From Sphingomonas_D zeicaulis (lineage in GTDB: Bacteria > Pseudomonadota > Alphaproteobacteria > Sphingomonadales > Sphingomonadaceae): a stretch of 64,000 nt of DNA. Each line of letters starts with the position of its first letter. Position 1 is the stretch's first letter. The translations under genes were made by a program, and so were the position numbers. The stretch is taken from NCBI RefSeq assembly GCF_050433225.1, contig NZ_JBNPXQ010000006.1, positions 307,551 through 371,550 of the forward strand, written 5' to 3'. Positions 16,812 to 25,664 of the stretch are shown here, in pieces. Under the pieces are notes generated by a model, which ran no database searches, was not told the origin of the DNA, and worked only from the letters and a program-made list of their open reading frames with translations.

Positions 16812-19382
16812 ATGAAGCGGTTTCAGGGAATGGCACTGGCCAAGGCCTCGGCACTGGCACTGATCTGCGCGGCCGGCGCACCCCAGGTCGCGTTCGCGCA
16901 GGACGCAGCACCGGACAGCAATAGCGGCGGAGCGACAAGCGACGACATCGTCGTGACGGCACGACTGCGCGAAGAAAATGTTCAGACCGTGCCGATCGCG
17001 ATCACGGCACTGAGCGCCGATGATCTCACGAAGCGCAATATCAACAGCCTGAACGACCTGACCAACTCTACGCCGGGCGTGGCGATCACCACGATCTCGG
17101 GCGGCACGCTGACCAACATCTATATTCGCGGCCAGGCCCCGGCCAACACCGCGGGCGATCTTAACGTCGAGGCCAATGTCGGCGTCTTCATCGACGATAT
17201 CTACCAGACCAGCCGCAATACGATCGACATCATCTCGGTGCTCGATGTCGGCCAGATCCAGATCGCCAAGGGCCCGCAGAGCGCCTTGTTCGGTCGCTCG
17301 ACCTTTGCCGGTGCGATGTCCATTTCGACCCGCCGCCCTTCGACGCGGCTCGAGGGCAATGTTCAGGCCACGGTTGGCATCCAGGACGATTATCGCCTTC
17401 GCGGTTCGATTTCTGTCCCGATCAGTGACACCCTCTCGGCGCGCATCGGTGCCGGTTACCTGCATTATGGCGGCTTCGGAGAAAACGCCGCCGATCCGGG
17501 CGACAAGCTGGGCGGCACTGAGAAGTACGCCGTCACTGCATCGCTCGAATACCGTCCCACTGAGGAATTGACGGCGCGCCTTTCCGCCTTCCTGTCGCAC
17601 TCCAAGACGGAGATGTCGGCATATAGCGGGTTGCCGCTCGGCGCGTTCAATTGCGGCTCGGTGAATGCCGCCACGGGTCTGCGCACGCTGTATTGCGGCG
17701 AATTGCCAGCCAGCAAGGTAAGCTCGATCACGGCGGATCAGCCTGATACGGTGGCGCAGGCGCGTCAGGTCGCGCTCAACCTCAACTGGCGGCGCAGCGG
17801 CGTCTCCGTCACCAGCATCACGGGTTTCACCGAGGCGGAGAACGAGAGTTACAACGACTATGACATGACCGGTGCTGGCACGCTCATGGGCGTTTGCACG
17901 CGGGGCGCAGCCTGCCTGCCGGCTGGGCCCTATTCGCGACTGGTGCGCGTGAATACTTTCAGCTCCGGCCGCGAACGCGTCCGCACCTTCAGCCAGGAAG
18001 TCCGACTGCAGTCGGATAACAGTGGCCCGTTCCAGTGGATCTTCGGCGGCAGCTATTTCAATTCGCGGATCCCGCTCGCGGGCATCGGCATCAGCGTCGA
18101 CGGTTCCGGCCTTGCACCGAACGAACGCCTGGTGCAGGTCAACCAGATCACGACGCCCCCCTCGATGGGCGTCGGGGCTTACGATTTTACGGCCAATCCC
18201 TTCCTGACGGCGGGGCTCGGCGATCCGGTGTGGAATTCCTACACCGATGCCAGCACCAAGACCATGTCGATCTTCGGCTCGCTCGAGTATCGCTTCGGCG
18301 ACCTTCGGGTCAGCGCCGAGGGCCGCTACAATATCGATCGCAAGCGCGCCCAGGTCTTCTCGGTCTCGAACCCGTTGAGCCAGCCGGGCATCACGCAGCC
18401 GATCATCGGCACAAACGTGCCAGAGCCGGGCACCTTCCCCGTCGCGGGGCCGCTCTTCGCCCGGACCTTCGAAAGCTTCGCGCCGCGCTTCACCATCGAC
18501 TACCAGGCCACGCCTGACATCTTCTTCTATGCGACCGCGGCGAAGGGCGTGCGTTCGGGCGGCTTCAACACGGCAAATCCCGTTGGCCCGACCGGCATTC
18601 TCGCGGACGAGGTCTCCTATGAGGAGGAAACCAACTGGACCTACGAGGCGGGCATCAAGAGCGAACTGTTCGACCGCGCGCTGTTGCTCAACGCGTCATT
18701 CTTCCATGTCGACTGGACGAACGCGCAGGTCTCGGCGTTCACGCTCAATCCCACCACGGTCAATCCGGTCCGCATCGTTCGCAACGCCGGCAACATCAAG
18801 ACGGACGGCTTCGAAGTGCAGAGCGAGTTCCGCTTTGCGGACATGTTCCGGGTCGGGGGCAGCCTGGTCTATTCCGATCCGAAGTTCCAGGCCGGCGCCT
18901 ATGACGCGTCGATCATCACGCAGTGCGTCATCGGTACCGGTGCGGCGGCGACCGCAGCTCCGGGCTGCCCGCCGGTGATCCTGATCGACACGCCGAGCGG
19001 TCCGCGCGCCGTGACCTCGCTCGAGGGCAAGCGCCCGCAGCGCGCGGTCAAGCTCTCGTGGAACATCAACGCCAGCATGGAAGTGCCGCTGACCGGGGAC
19101 TGGCGCCTGTTCTCGCGCGTCGATGTCAGCCACACCGGCGACGCACCAATGAACTTGCCGAACACTGCATTGTTCGGTGAGCGTACCCTCACCAGCGCAA
19201 GAATCGCTGTCGAGAACGACCGGTTCAGCGTGGCGGTGTGGGCCAACAATATCTTCGGCGTGACCTATGTCGCGAACGCGATCGCGCAGCCGCGCATGGG
19301 CGTGCCTTTCGCGTTCAGCGTGCCGGAAATCTACCTTGGCGAAGGCCGTCGTGTCGGCCTGACCGTCGGCGCCAAGTTCTGA
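16812..19382 (+). CDS. TonB-dependent outer-membrane receptor
   Basis: An 856-residue TonB-dependent receptor for uptake across the outer membrane. It has a signal peptide (about residues 1-31, ending near APQVAFAQ) and a TonB-box/plug start DDIVVTARLREENVQTVPIA. The plug domain runs to about residue 165 (VGQIQIAKGPQSALFGRSTF). A long beta-barrel ends in a terminal aromatic (VGLTVGAKF), as in sphingomonad catabolic receptors. ATG at 16812 is preceded by GGGAGGGTTGATA. It is a single-gene unit closed by the hairpin at 19401-19428. No siderophore genes are nearby, so it probably serves the cluster's organic substrate. Confidence 0.92.
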   Translation: MKRFQGMALAKASALALICAAGAPQVAFAQDAAPDSNSGGATSDDIVVTARLREENVQTVPIAITALSADDLTKRNINSLNDLTNSTPGVAITTISGGTLTNIYIRGQAPANTAGDLNVEANVGVFIDDIYQTSRNTIDIISVLDVGQIQIAKGPQSALFGRSTFAGAMSISTRRPSTRLEGNVQATVGIQDDYRLRGSISVPISDTLSARIGAGYLHYGGFGENAADPGDKLGGTEKYAVTASLEYRPTEELTARLSAFLSHSKTEMSAYSGLPLGAFNCGSVNAATGLRTLYCGELPASKVSSITADQPDTVAQARQVALNLNWRRSGVSVTSITGFTEAENESYNDYDMTGAGTLMGVCTRGAACLPAGPYSRLVRVNTFSSGRERVRTFSQEVRLQSDNSGPFQWIFGGSYFNSRIPLAGIGISVDGSGLAPNERLVQVNQITTPPSMGVGAYDFTANPFLTAGLGDPVWNSYTDASTKTMSIFGSLEYRFGDLRVSAEGRYNIDRKRAQVFSVSNPLSQPGITQPIIGTNVPEPGTFPVAGPLFARTFESFAPRFTIDYQATPDIFFYATAAKGVRSGGFNTANPVGPTGILADEVSYEEETNWTYEAGIKSELFDRALLLNASFFHVDWTNAQVSAFTLNPTTVNPVRIVRNAGNIKTDGFEVQSEFRFADMFRVGGSLVYSDPKFQAGAYDASIITQCVIGTGAAATAAPGCPPVILIDTPSGPRAVTSLEGKRPQRAVKLSWNINASMEVPLTGDWRLFSRVDVSHTGDAPMNLPNTALFGERTLTSARIAVENDRFSVAVWANNIFGVTYVANAIAQPRMGVPFAFSVPEIYLGEGRRVGLTVGAKF

Positions 19383-19400
19383 TCGCCGAGCACAGTGTGA

Positions 19401-19428
19401 GGGGGCCGGAAACGGCCCCCTTTTTTTT
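19401..19428 (+). terminator. Rho-independent terminator after the TonB receptor
   Basis: A perfect eight-base stem GGGGGCCG / CGGCCCCC closes on a GAAA tetraloop and is followed by eight T residues, 18 bases after the receptor stop. Confidence 0.9.
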
Positions 19429-19586
19429 GTCTGAAGGGTGCAGGATCAGACTGGTCCGGCATTCCGGAAGTACCGAGTGGGCTTCCGTGAAGTCGCGCGC
19501 GGGACACTGGCGACACCGGCTGCCAGGGGACACGAGCGCATACCGGCCTTGATGAACCACCTGTCGTGGTCGTGCTGCCGGCAAAC

Positions 19587-19624
19587 AAAAAGGGACGCCT
19601 ACCTCTCGGTTGACGTCCCTTTTT
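19587..19624. terminator. Bidirectional terminator (AAAAAGGGACG / CGTCCCTTTTT)
   Basis: An 11-base inverted repeat with a 16-base loop carries A and T tracts on its two sides. It lies 15 bases past the stop of the minus-strand gene at 19640 and can also stop read-through from the left. Confidence 0.8.
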
Positions 19625-19639
19625 GAGCGGTGAGAATAA

Positions 19640-20167
19640 TTAGATCTTCGGCGCGCTGTGATCGATGAAGTTCTGCCAGTCGCGTGTGATGAACTTCTCA
19701 TCGATCAAGGTACGCTGGTAGCAGATGCCGTCGCGGAACCACTGCCAGGTTCGCGAACGATGCGTCCGTGCATCGTTGTTCTGGATCATTTCATATAGGT
19801 AGATGCCTGGCTCATTCTTGCGGATCCAGTTGAGGCAGGTCGAGCGATTATTGTCGTCGGGCTGCATGTGCGCCGCCCAGCCCTTGATCAGGTCGTTGTC
19901 CCACCAGATGCGGCCATCTTCGTACCATGCCGGGAAATCACGCACGTCGGTGCGACCATCTTCCCAGAAATAATAGTTGGTCTGATGATAGCGGTCGACG
20001 CCGTTCTCGTCGGTGAACAGACGGCAGATCAGGCGTGAGCGGTGCTCGTCGGTCATCTTGCCGGTCGCGGCGTCGTAATAACGATACCAGCCTTCCCATA
20101 CGCCCTCGTTGCTTGCGAGGATCGGCATCGCTTCGCGGACGCCCGGTTTATTCTTTTCGTCGATCAT
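19640..20167 (-). CDS. DUF3598-like (lipocalin-type) protein of unknown function
   Basis: A 175-residue cytosolic protein without a signal peptide. The order ASNEGVWEGWYRYYDAATGK, then DEHRSRLICRLFTDENG, then RYHQTNYYFWEDGR resembles the DUF3598/calycin-like barrel group. The many Trp and Tyr residues fit a small ligand-binding barrel. No catalytic motif is apparent. GGGAGAG precedes the ATG. It is the last gene of a minus-strand unit with the dehydrogenase at 20190-21191 and the VAO-type flavoprotein at 21188-22798. The family call is tentative. Confidence 0.6.
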   Translation of the reverse strand: MIDEKNKPGVREAMPILASNEGVWEGWYRYYDAATGKMTDEHRSRLICRLFTDENGVDRYHQTNYYFWEDGRTDVRDFPAWYEDGRIWWDNDLIKGWAAHMQPDDNNRSTCLNWIRKNEPGIYLYEMIQNNDARTHRSRTWQWFRDGICYQRTLIDEKFITRDWQNFIDHSAPKI

Positions 20168-20189
20168 ATCGGCTCTCCCAAATACAGCT

Positions 20190-21191
20190 TCAGAGGTTGA
20201 CCATCACTTTGCCCATCGAGCGGCCCGACAGCAGCCACTCGACCGCGTCGGGAATCGAGGCGATGCCGTCGAACGTGCGCGCGTCGCGTGTCACCGCGAT
20301 GCGGCCCGCTTCATGCAGGGCGAACAGCTTCTCGCGCGCCGCGGGCCAGTGCTCCGTCAGCAAGCCGTTCATGAAGCCCCGCACCGACACGCCCTTGTAG
20401 TAGATCGAGTGCGCGATCCGCGGCCGCGTCACGATTTCCGGCTTGCCGTCGAGATCGGCGGCGGCGCCGGCGACGACGAGGCGGCCATGAGGGGCCATGC
20501 TGGCGAGGAAGGCGTCGAAGATCGTGCCGCTGACCGTATCGATCGCGACATCGAGGCCGTGCGGAAATTCATCGGCCAACACGGCGCCGACATCCTCGTT
20601 TCGATAGTCGATGACGCGATCGGCGCCCAGGCCGCGCAGGAAATCGCCTTTGGTCGCTCCCCCCGCAACGGCAACGACCTTGCAGCCGCGCAGCTTGGCG
20701 AGCTGGACGAGGAGATGGCCGAGGCCGCCGGCCGCAGCGGAGATGGCGACGGTTTCGCCATCGCTGACCTGGCCGATATGTTCGAGCGCAAGCAGCGCGG
20801 ACACCCCGGTCGAGGCGAGGGCGAGCATCGCCGCGCTCGCTTCGGGCACGGCCACGAAGTCGCTCACCGGGCCGAGCGCCACTTCGCGATAACCGCGACC
20901 GAAGCGCGTGGTGACGACCGGATCGCCGACGGCAAGGCCGGTGACGCCTTCGCCGACCGCTTCGACGATGCCCAGCGCCTCGACGCCGGTGAAGCTCGGC
21001 AGCGGGATGGTGACATAGTCGACCGCATTGCGCGCGATCTGCGTGTCGAAGATGCCGTTGACGCCGCAATAGCGGTTGCGCACGCGGATCTCGCCAGCGC
21101 CCGGGTCCGTGGCGGGCATCTCGATCGTCTCGCAGCCTTCGCGAAAGCTTTGTGCGAAACGCTGGAGCTGGATGGCGCGGTAGCCGCTCAT
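20190..21191 (-). CDS. Medium-chain dehydrogenase/reductase (quinone oxidoreductase-like)
   Basis: A 333-residue zinc-independent medium-chain reductase. The GroES-like N-terminus includes EIRVRNRYCGVNGIFDTQIA and FTGVEALGIVEAVGEGVTGL. The Rossmann segment ISAAAGGLGHLLVQLAKLRG is at about residue 155, of the AxxGGxG type seen in quinone oxidoreductases and 15-oxoprostaglandin reductases. It probably reduces an enone with NADPH. Start and upstream stop overlap as ATGA, so it is translationally coupled to the VAO-type flavoprotein. The reading frame continues upstream, but that part is a shadow of the flavoprotein gene. Confidence 0.87.
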   Translation of the reverse strand: MSGYRAIQLQRFAQSFREGCETIEMPATDPGAGEIRVRNRYCGVNGIFDTQIARNAVDYVTIPLPSFTGVEALGIVEAVGEGVTGLAVGDPVVTTRFGRGYREVALGPVSDFVAVPEASAAMLALASTGVSALLALEHIGQVSDGETVAISAAAGGLGHLLVQLAKLRGCKVVAVAGGATKGDFLRGLGADRVIDYRNEDVGAVLADEFPHGLDVAIDTVSGTIFDAFLASMAPHGRLVVAGAAADLDGKPEIVTRPRIAHSIYYKGVSVRGFMNGLLTEHWPAAREKLFALHEAGRIAVTRDARTFDGIASIPDAVEWLLSGRSMGKVMVNL

Positions 21192-22798
21192 TCGCGGAAG
21201 CCCAGGCTGCCGGGATTGAGGATGTTGCGCGGGTCGAGCGCGGCCTTGACTGCATCGAGCAGCGCGCGCGAAGCGTCGTCGCGGCTTTCGCGATAAGGAT
21301 AGGTGCGCCCGACTTGGAAGTGCGCGCAGCCGAAGCTGGCGGCGATATCTTTCACGCCTTGGCGCGCGCGCGCCACAACCGCGGTCGCCGCGGGGTTCGG
21401 CGGCAGCTTCGGCAGCCGTGCGAGATGTGCCGGCTCGACCATCGAGGCATGGACCGGGCGATAGCCCTCGGGCCAGAAGAAGACGGGCTCGATCGTGATC
21501 GCGTTGGTCGACAGCGTGGTGAACAGATAGCCGCAATGCACGGCATGGGCCTCGAACTCGCCCTTCATGCTGGCAAACAGGGCTTCGATCGCCTCGAACA
21601 TCGCAGGGGCGTTCGACAGCGAACAATGGCCGTGAACGGGCGCCCAGGACTCGCCCTTAGGCCCAAGCATCGAATTGGGTTCGGGGAAAGGCTGCGCGCG
21701 GATCACCTTGGCGATCGTGTTCTCGATCTCGACGCCCTCTTCGGCCGTGGCGATCGCCCGGATCGCCGCCATGTCGGCGCCGACGCCTTCCTTCGAGCGC
21801 CCCTCGGCGGTCACATGCAGCGGATATTCTTCTTCCTCGATGAACTTGCGCCCGCCCAGGGCGATCTTGGCCGCTGCAAGCAGGCCCTTGCCGAGACTCT
21901 TCTCCTTGCCGATCACGGCGCCCAATGTCTTCACGTCGCTCATCAGCGACATGCGCTGGAGGCGGACCTTGGTGAGGCCGGGGTCGAACGCGCAGGTTTC
22001 CGCCGCCACCTCGGCGCGCGAGATCGCTGCCATCGCACGCAGCAATTGCTGGCCCGTCTTGAACGAGAAGGATGCGTGATCCTCATATGGCGGACGCGGG
22101 ACCAGCCGCAGCGTGATCTCTGCCTTGACGCCGAGCGCGCCATTGTCACCGCAGAACAGGCCGGCATAGTCCGGCCCGAAGTGGCGGTAGAAGGGGGTGT
22201 CGCCATCCGGCCCGCGTGCGCCTGTGCGAAGGATCTTGCCGGTGCCGGTGACGATCGTCAGCGCGACCAAGCTTTCGCTGCTGGTGCCGTAGCGTGCGGC
22301 GCCGAACATCGCGTTGAGCTGCGAAAGGCCGCCGCCGATCGTGGAATAGCGGCCGGACATCGGGCCCCAGAAAGGTGCGCGCAGTCCGTGCGGCGCAAGC
22401 GCCTCGTCCAGCTGCATCCAGGTGCACCCGGCCTCGACCGTTACCAGCATGTCTTCCGGGCTGACGCGCAGGATGCGGTTCATGCGCGTCATATCAAGTG
22501 ACAGGGTCAGGTCGTCGGCGGGCAGGTAGCCGCCGGTATAACTCATCCCCGCACCCCGCGGAGCGATGGCGACACCGGCGTCGCTGGCGGCCGCAATCAC
22601 CCGTGCAAGCTCCTCGAGAGAGGCCGGCGCGGCGATCAGCGCGGCGACATGTTCGCCTTTCGCCCAGATGTCTTCGCTGAACAGTTCGAGCGAGGCGGCA
22701 TCGTCGCGCACATGCGTCGTGCCGACGATGCCGGCGAGCACTGTCTTGAGATCGGGGATTGGGGAGTTGGAGATCCTTGCCCGGGCATCCGTCTGCAT
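21188..22798 (-). CDS. FAD-linked oxidase, vanillyl-alcohol-oxidase type
   Basis: A 536-residue FAD/FMN-containing dehydrogenase of the VAO/4-cresol dehydrogenase family. The N-terminal PP-loop GAGMSYTGGYLPADDLTLSL binds FAD. APFWGPMSGRYSTIGGGLSQ and GLFCGDNGALGVKAEITLRL are family blocks, and the protein ends ALDPRNILNPGSLGF. Relatives oxidise para-alkylphenols, benzylic alcohols or 2-hydroxy acids. ATG at 22798 is preceded by GCGAGGAAAC; upstream codons have no homology. It starts a minus-strand operon with a reductase and a DUF3598-like gene. It is paralogous to the protein at 52558-54132. Substrate unknown. Confidence 0.88.
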   Translation of the reverse strand: MQTDARARISNSPIPDLKTVLAGIVGTTHVRDDAASLELFSEDIWAKGEHVAALIAAPASLEELARVIAAASDAGVAIAPRGAGMSYTGGYLPADDLTLSLDMTRMNRILRVSPEDMLVTVEAGCTWMQLDEALAPHGLRAPFWGPMSGRYSTIGGGLSQLNAMFGAARYGTSSESLVALTIVTGTGKILRTGARGPDGDTPFYRHFGPDYAGLFCGDNGALGVKAEITLRLVPRPPYEDHASFSFKTGQQLLRAMAAISRAEVAAETCAFDPGLTKVRLQRMSLMSDVKTLGAVIGKEKSLGKGLLAAAKIALGGRKFIEEEEYPLHVTAEGRSKEGVGADMAAIRAIATAEEGVEIENTIAKVIRAQPFPEPNSMLGPKGESWAPVHGHCSLSNAPAMFEAIEALFASMKGEFEAHAVHCGYLFTTLSTNAITIEPVFFWPEGYRPVHASMVEPAHLARLPKLPPNPAATAVVARARQGVKDIAASFGCAHFQVGRTYPYRESRDDASRALLDAVKAALDPRNILNPGSLGFRE

Positions 22799-22946
22799 GT
22801 GTTTCCTCGCTGGAACTTCTGGGGATTGGCGCTTGCGATAGCGTTTCGCCTGACCGGCTGGCGCGATCGCGTTCGGCGCGTGTCCGCAGAGTGGATTGAC
22901 GGCTGGTTTCGCCCTTTGAGCGGGCATTTTCCTCCCGCGAGGCACG

Positions 22947-22969
22947 CGCTATCCGTTGTTCGGATAGCG
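22947..22969. promoter_or_regulatory. Inverted repeat CGCTATCCG-N5-CGGATAGCG between divergent genes
   Basis: Perfect nine-base arms with a five-base centre (TTGTT) lie between the VAO-type flavoprotein and the first DUF1838 gene, which diverge. Position and symmetry suggest an operator for a dimeric regulator. There is no T-tract. Confidence 0.5.
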
Positions 22970-23044
22970 TCGGGTGAGGGCGTGACGCAGACGGCGGGCC
23001 GGCGCAGCTTGCCGGGCGAGCAAGGTATCTAAGGGAGAAGCGTG

Positions 23045-24049
23045 ATGAAGAACGGGATCACTCGTCGCGAGGGGCTGGGCCTGACCGGCGCCGTGATCGG
23101 CCTGGCGGCGGCCCCCGGACTGGCGGCGACGCCGAAGGCGTCGTTCCTGACCGACCTCGACTTCAAGAATCCGAAGTGGAACCGCGATACCTTCGCCCGG
23201 CTCGAAGGTGACCTGGATCTCAGCAAGGAAAAGTGCGGCTGGATCAAGGGCACCGCTTATGGCGTTCGTGACAACGAGCGCAATCGTCCGCTGTTCAAGG
23301 TCGAAGGCTTCAGCTTCGTCCGTTACAAGAAGCTGGACGACGGCAGTTATCGCAAGCTGCTGCGCGAGATCGTATTCTACCGGAATTATGAAACCGGCGA
23401 GATCATGAAGACGTGGCGCAACCCCTACACGAACGAAGATGTTCGGGTGGTGCCGATCGCCAATGACCCGTTCAACTTCACGATCAGCGAATGGGCACCG
23501 GAACCGCCCTCCTATGGCGGTCTCAACAAGGACAAGCCGCCGCGTCGTCCGCTGTTGCTCAACTGGAGCGAGGACGGCGAAGGCAATGTCCTGCTCAACA
23601 CTGCGATCGACCTTTATTATCCGAATGCGCTCAATCCCGAGAAATGGGTCCGCGAGTCTTCGGGATATATGAACCGGGTTTCGGAATATTTCACATATTA
23701 CATGAAGAAGGCGGACGTTCTCAATCCGCGCTTGACCCACATACCGCATGTCGGGTCGTGGGCGCGGATCACGCCATGGTTGCCCTGGATGCTGATGGGG
23801 CAGGCACCGGGCAACATCAGTTATGTCTGCAACTATGGTTCGGAGCCGCGGGGCGAGAAGGGCCTCTCGCCGGACATCGTCGCCGCTGCGCGGGCGATGG
23901 ACGAGAAATGGCTGCATGCGCCGACCGAGGACTACGGCCCGTCCTTTTCCAGCCTCGAAAATTACGCGCGGTTCGAAAAGCCCGCACCCGTCCCGACGGG
24001 CTGGACGCCGCCGCAGCCGCCGGCAGCCCCGCAGCCGCCCAAGGGCTGA
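23045..24049 (+). CDS. Tat-exported DUF1838 family protein
   Basis: A 334-residue protein of the DUF1838 type. The N-terminus KNGITRREGLGLTGAVIGLA has the twin-arginine pattern followed by a hydrophobic stretch, so export to the periplasm is likely. The body holds DUF1838-like repeats of Gly, Trp and Tyr-rich strands (KVEGFSFVRYKKLDDGSYRK and MKTWRNPYTNEDVRVVPIAN). No cofactor motif is evident. The C-terminus is proline-rich (WTPPQPPAAPQPPKG). AGGGAGA precedes tandem GTG-ATG; ATG is chosen. A second DUF1838 gene follows after 57 bases. Function unknown; this family often sits in sphingomonad catabolic clusters. Confidence 0.8.
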   Translation: MKNGITRREGLGLTGAVIGLAAAPGLAATPKASFLTDLDFKNPKWNRDTFARLEGDLDLSKEKCGWIKGTAYGVRDNERNRPLFKVEGFSFVRYKKLDDGSYRKLLREIVFYRNYETGEIMKTWRNPYTNEDVRVVPIANDPFNFTISEWAPEPPSYGGLNKDKPPRRPLLLNWSEDGEGNVLLNTAIDLYYPNALNPEKWVRESSGYMNRVSEYFTYYMKKADVLNPRLTHIPHVGSWARITPWLPWMLMGQAPGNISYVCNYGSEPRGEKGLSPDIVAAARAMDEKWLHAPTEDYGPSFSSLENYARFEKPAPVPTGWTPPQPPAAPQPPKG

Positions 24050-24062
24050 ACTGACGATCATC

Positions 24063-24086
24063 GGGGCGGCCGACATGCGCCGCCCC
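24063..24086. other. Intercistronic hairpin GGGGCGGC / GCCGCCCC
   Basis: Eight-base arms with an eight-base loop lie in the 57-base gap between the two DUF1838 genes. There is no T-tract, so it is more likely an mRNA stabiliser or processing site than a terminator. Confidence 0.45.
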
Positions 24087-24106
24087 CATCATGCAAGGGA
24101 AGCCGG

Positions 24107-24964
24107 ATGGTGATAATGGGCCGCCGTGAGGCACTGGGTGTGGTGGGTGCCGGGGCGCTCGCCGCTGCAACGGCACCGGCGATGGCAGCACCCGCCGGAT
24201 CCGCGAACAAGCTCGAGCTGGGGAACCCGGCGGGGAAGCTGCGCACCTATATCATGATGCGCGGCGCGCTCGATGAGCAGCTCGTGATCAGTTATGTCGA
24301 CGGCTATTATTTCGGCGTCGTCGACGCCGAGATCACGCCGTTATGGGATGTCGTCGGCGTGACCTTCACGCGATATCGCCGCCGGCCCGATGGCGGCTAC
24401 GACGTGTTCAGCGGTGAGGTCGCCCATTTCCTCGATCCGAAGACGGGCGAGGCCCCTGGCGAATTCTACAATCCTTATACCAAGAAGGTCGTGAAGGATC
24501 CGCGCGTCAATTTCCCGCCGAGCAGGTACACGATCCGGCCGGATCTGAAATTCGACTTTGCCGGCCTGATGGCGGGCATGACGGTCGATCACACCACGCG
24601 TCCGCCGGAGGTGCGCGGCGACGATATCTGGTTCAACGACATCACGCGCACGGCCGGTTCGGTGCCGGGCGCGGCCAAGCCGTTCCGCTATGGCGAATCC
24701 GTGACGATGCACGCCCGGTTGAGCGACTTCAAACCCGGCGTGAAGCGCGTGCCGGCCGAATCGAACTTCACCAATTTCGTCGATTGGCGGCCATGGATGC
24801 AGATGGATGGCCATCCCGGGCATCTGACCGCTGTCGGTGCAGGTCGGCTCGGCGTGGCGATGGACGCACTGCCCGAGCGCTGGACGAAGGCAACGCGCGA
24901 GAAATGGCCGCACGTGCTGGACAATCCGGCGGCGCTGCTGGATCCGGTCTATCAGCCGGCCTGA
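24107..24964 (+). CDS. Second Tat-exported DUF1838-like protein
   Basis: A 285-residue relative of the preceding gene. The signal has a twin-arginine core in MGRREALGVVGAGALAAATA, ending near AMAAPAG. Shared features with its neighbour are the central TFTRYRRRPDGGYDVFSGEV strand, the NPYTKKVVKDPRVNFPPSRY block and a late WRPWMQMDGHPGHL stretch, where the neighbour has ITPWLPWMLMGQAPGNISY. A GGGAAG ribosome site precedes the ATG. It probably arose by tandem duplication and divergence. No catalytic residues can be assigned. The operon ends at the strong hairpin at 24981-25020. Confidence 0.78.
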   Translation: MVIMGRREALGVVGAGALAAATAPAMAAPAGSANKLELGNPAGKLRTYIMMRGALDEQLVISYVDGYYFGVVDAEITPLWDVVGVTFTRYRRRPDGGYDVFSGEVAHFLDPKTGEAPGEFYNPYTKKVVKDPRVNFPPSRYTIRPDLKFDFAGLMAGMTVDHTTRPPEVRGDDIWFNDITRTAGSVPGAAKPFRYGESVTMHARLSDFKPGVKRVPAESNFTNFVDWRPWMQMDGHPGHLTAVGAGRLGVAMDALPERWTKATREKWPHVLDNPAALLDPVYQPA

Positions 24965-24980
24965 CCTGCCGCGAAAACGA

Positions 24981-25020
24981 AAACAGGCAGGATCGCGGAT
25001 GGCGATCCTGCCTGTTTTTT
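24981..25020. terminator. Strong bidirectional terminator
   Basis: A perfect 16-base stem AAACAGGCAGGATCGC / GCGATCCTGCCTGTTT with a five-base loop is flanked by A- and T-rich runs. It lies 17 bases after the DUF1838 stop and 10 bases from the stop of the convergent cytochrome c gene, so it can serve both. Confidence 0.92.
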
Positions 25021-25029
25021 ATGCGTGTC

Positions 25030-25455
25030 TCACTTCGCCTTCAGCGTGCCGAGATACGCGATGATGTCCGCGCGGGCCTGTGGGTTGGACATTCCGGCGA
25101 ACACCATCTTGTTGCCGGGCGCGACCTTGGCAGGGCGGGTCAACCAGGCGTCCATGGTGGCCTTATCCCAGGTGAGGTTGGCCTTCTTGAGCGCAGGCGA
25201 ATAGCTGTAGCCCGGCTTCGCCGCGGCCTTGGCACCCATTACGCCGGCCAAGTTCGGGCCAACGCCATTCGCGCCGCGAACGGCGACGGTGTGGCAGGCC
25301 CGGCATTGGAGGAACAGCTTCGCGCCGTTTGCGGCGTTGCCGGCAGGAGTTGCGGCCGCCGAGGCTGGCGCAGCGTCCGAACGCGGCGCGGCGATCCCCG
25401 CGGCGAAGGCTCCGGTGGAAAGTGTCAGGGCAAGCAGCCGGATTTTCGAGTTCAT
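25030..25455 (-). CDS. Periplasmic class I cytochrome c
   Basis: A 141-residue monohaem cytochrome c. The Sec signal is at residues 1-23 (KIRLLALTLSTGAFAAGIAA), followed by an Ala-rich linker. The haem site is C51-R-A-C54-H55 in LFLQCRACHTVA. The C-terminal part has NKMVFAGMSNPQARADIIAY, where the Met is the likely sixth ligand, as in cytochrome c2/c550 proteins. It is divergent from the Tat-exported amine oxidase and close to the DUF1838 proteins, and may accept electrons from periplasmic oxidation. Confidence 0.9.
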   Translation of the reverse strand: MNSKIRLLALTLSTGAFAAGIAAPRSDAAPASAAATPAGNAANGAKLFLQCRACHTVAVRGANGVGPNLAGVMGAKAAAKPGYSYSPALKKANLTWDKATMDAWLTRPAKVAPGNKMVFAGMSNPQARADIIAYLGTLKAK

Positions 25456-25664
25456 TCGTTTCGTCCCACGTTACCGGCCCATGGTCGCGCGGCGGGCATT
25501 GCTCCGAGCTGAACCCATGGGCAATTCCGGCGATAGGCTCGTGCATCCGGCCATCCTATTGCTGTGCCCGGAATATCCGACAAGCGGGGAGGGGCCGGCG
25601 CCGTCTCGACGGTTTCGCTGGGGTCGTGGCACGTTGCGATCAACAGAGAGTCGGGAGACCTGAA

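Noticed and set aside
16812..19382. Siderophore receptor
   Set aside because: The protein is a TonB receptor, but no siderophore or iron-uptake genes are nearby; the neighbours are catabolic.
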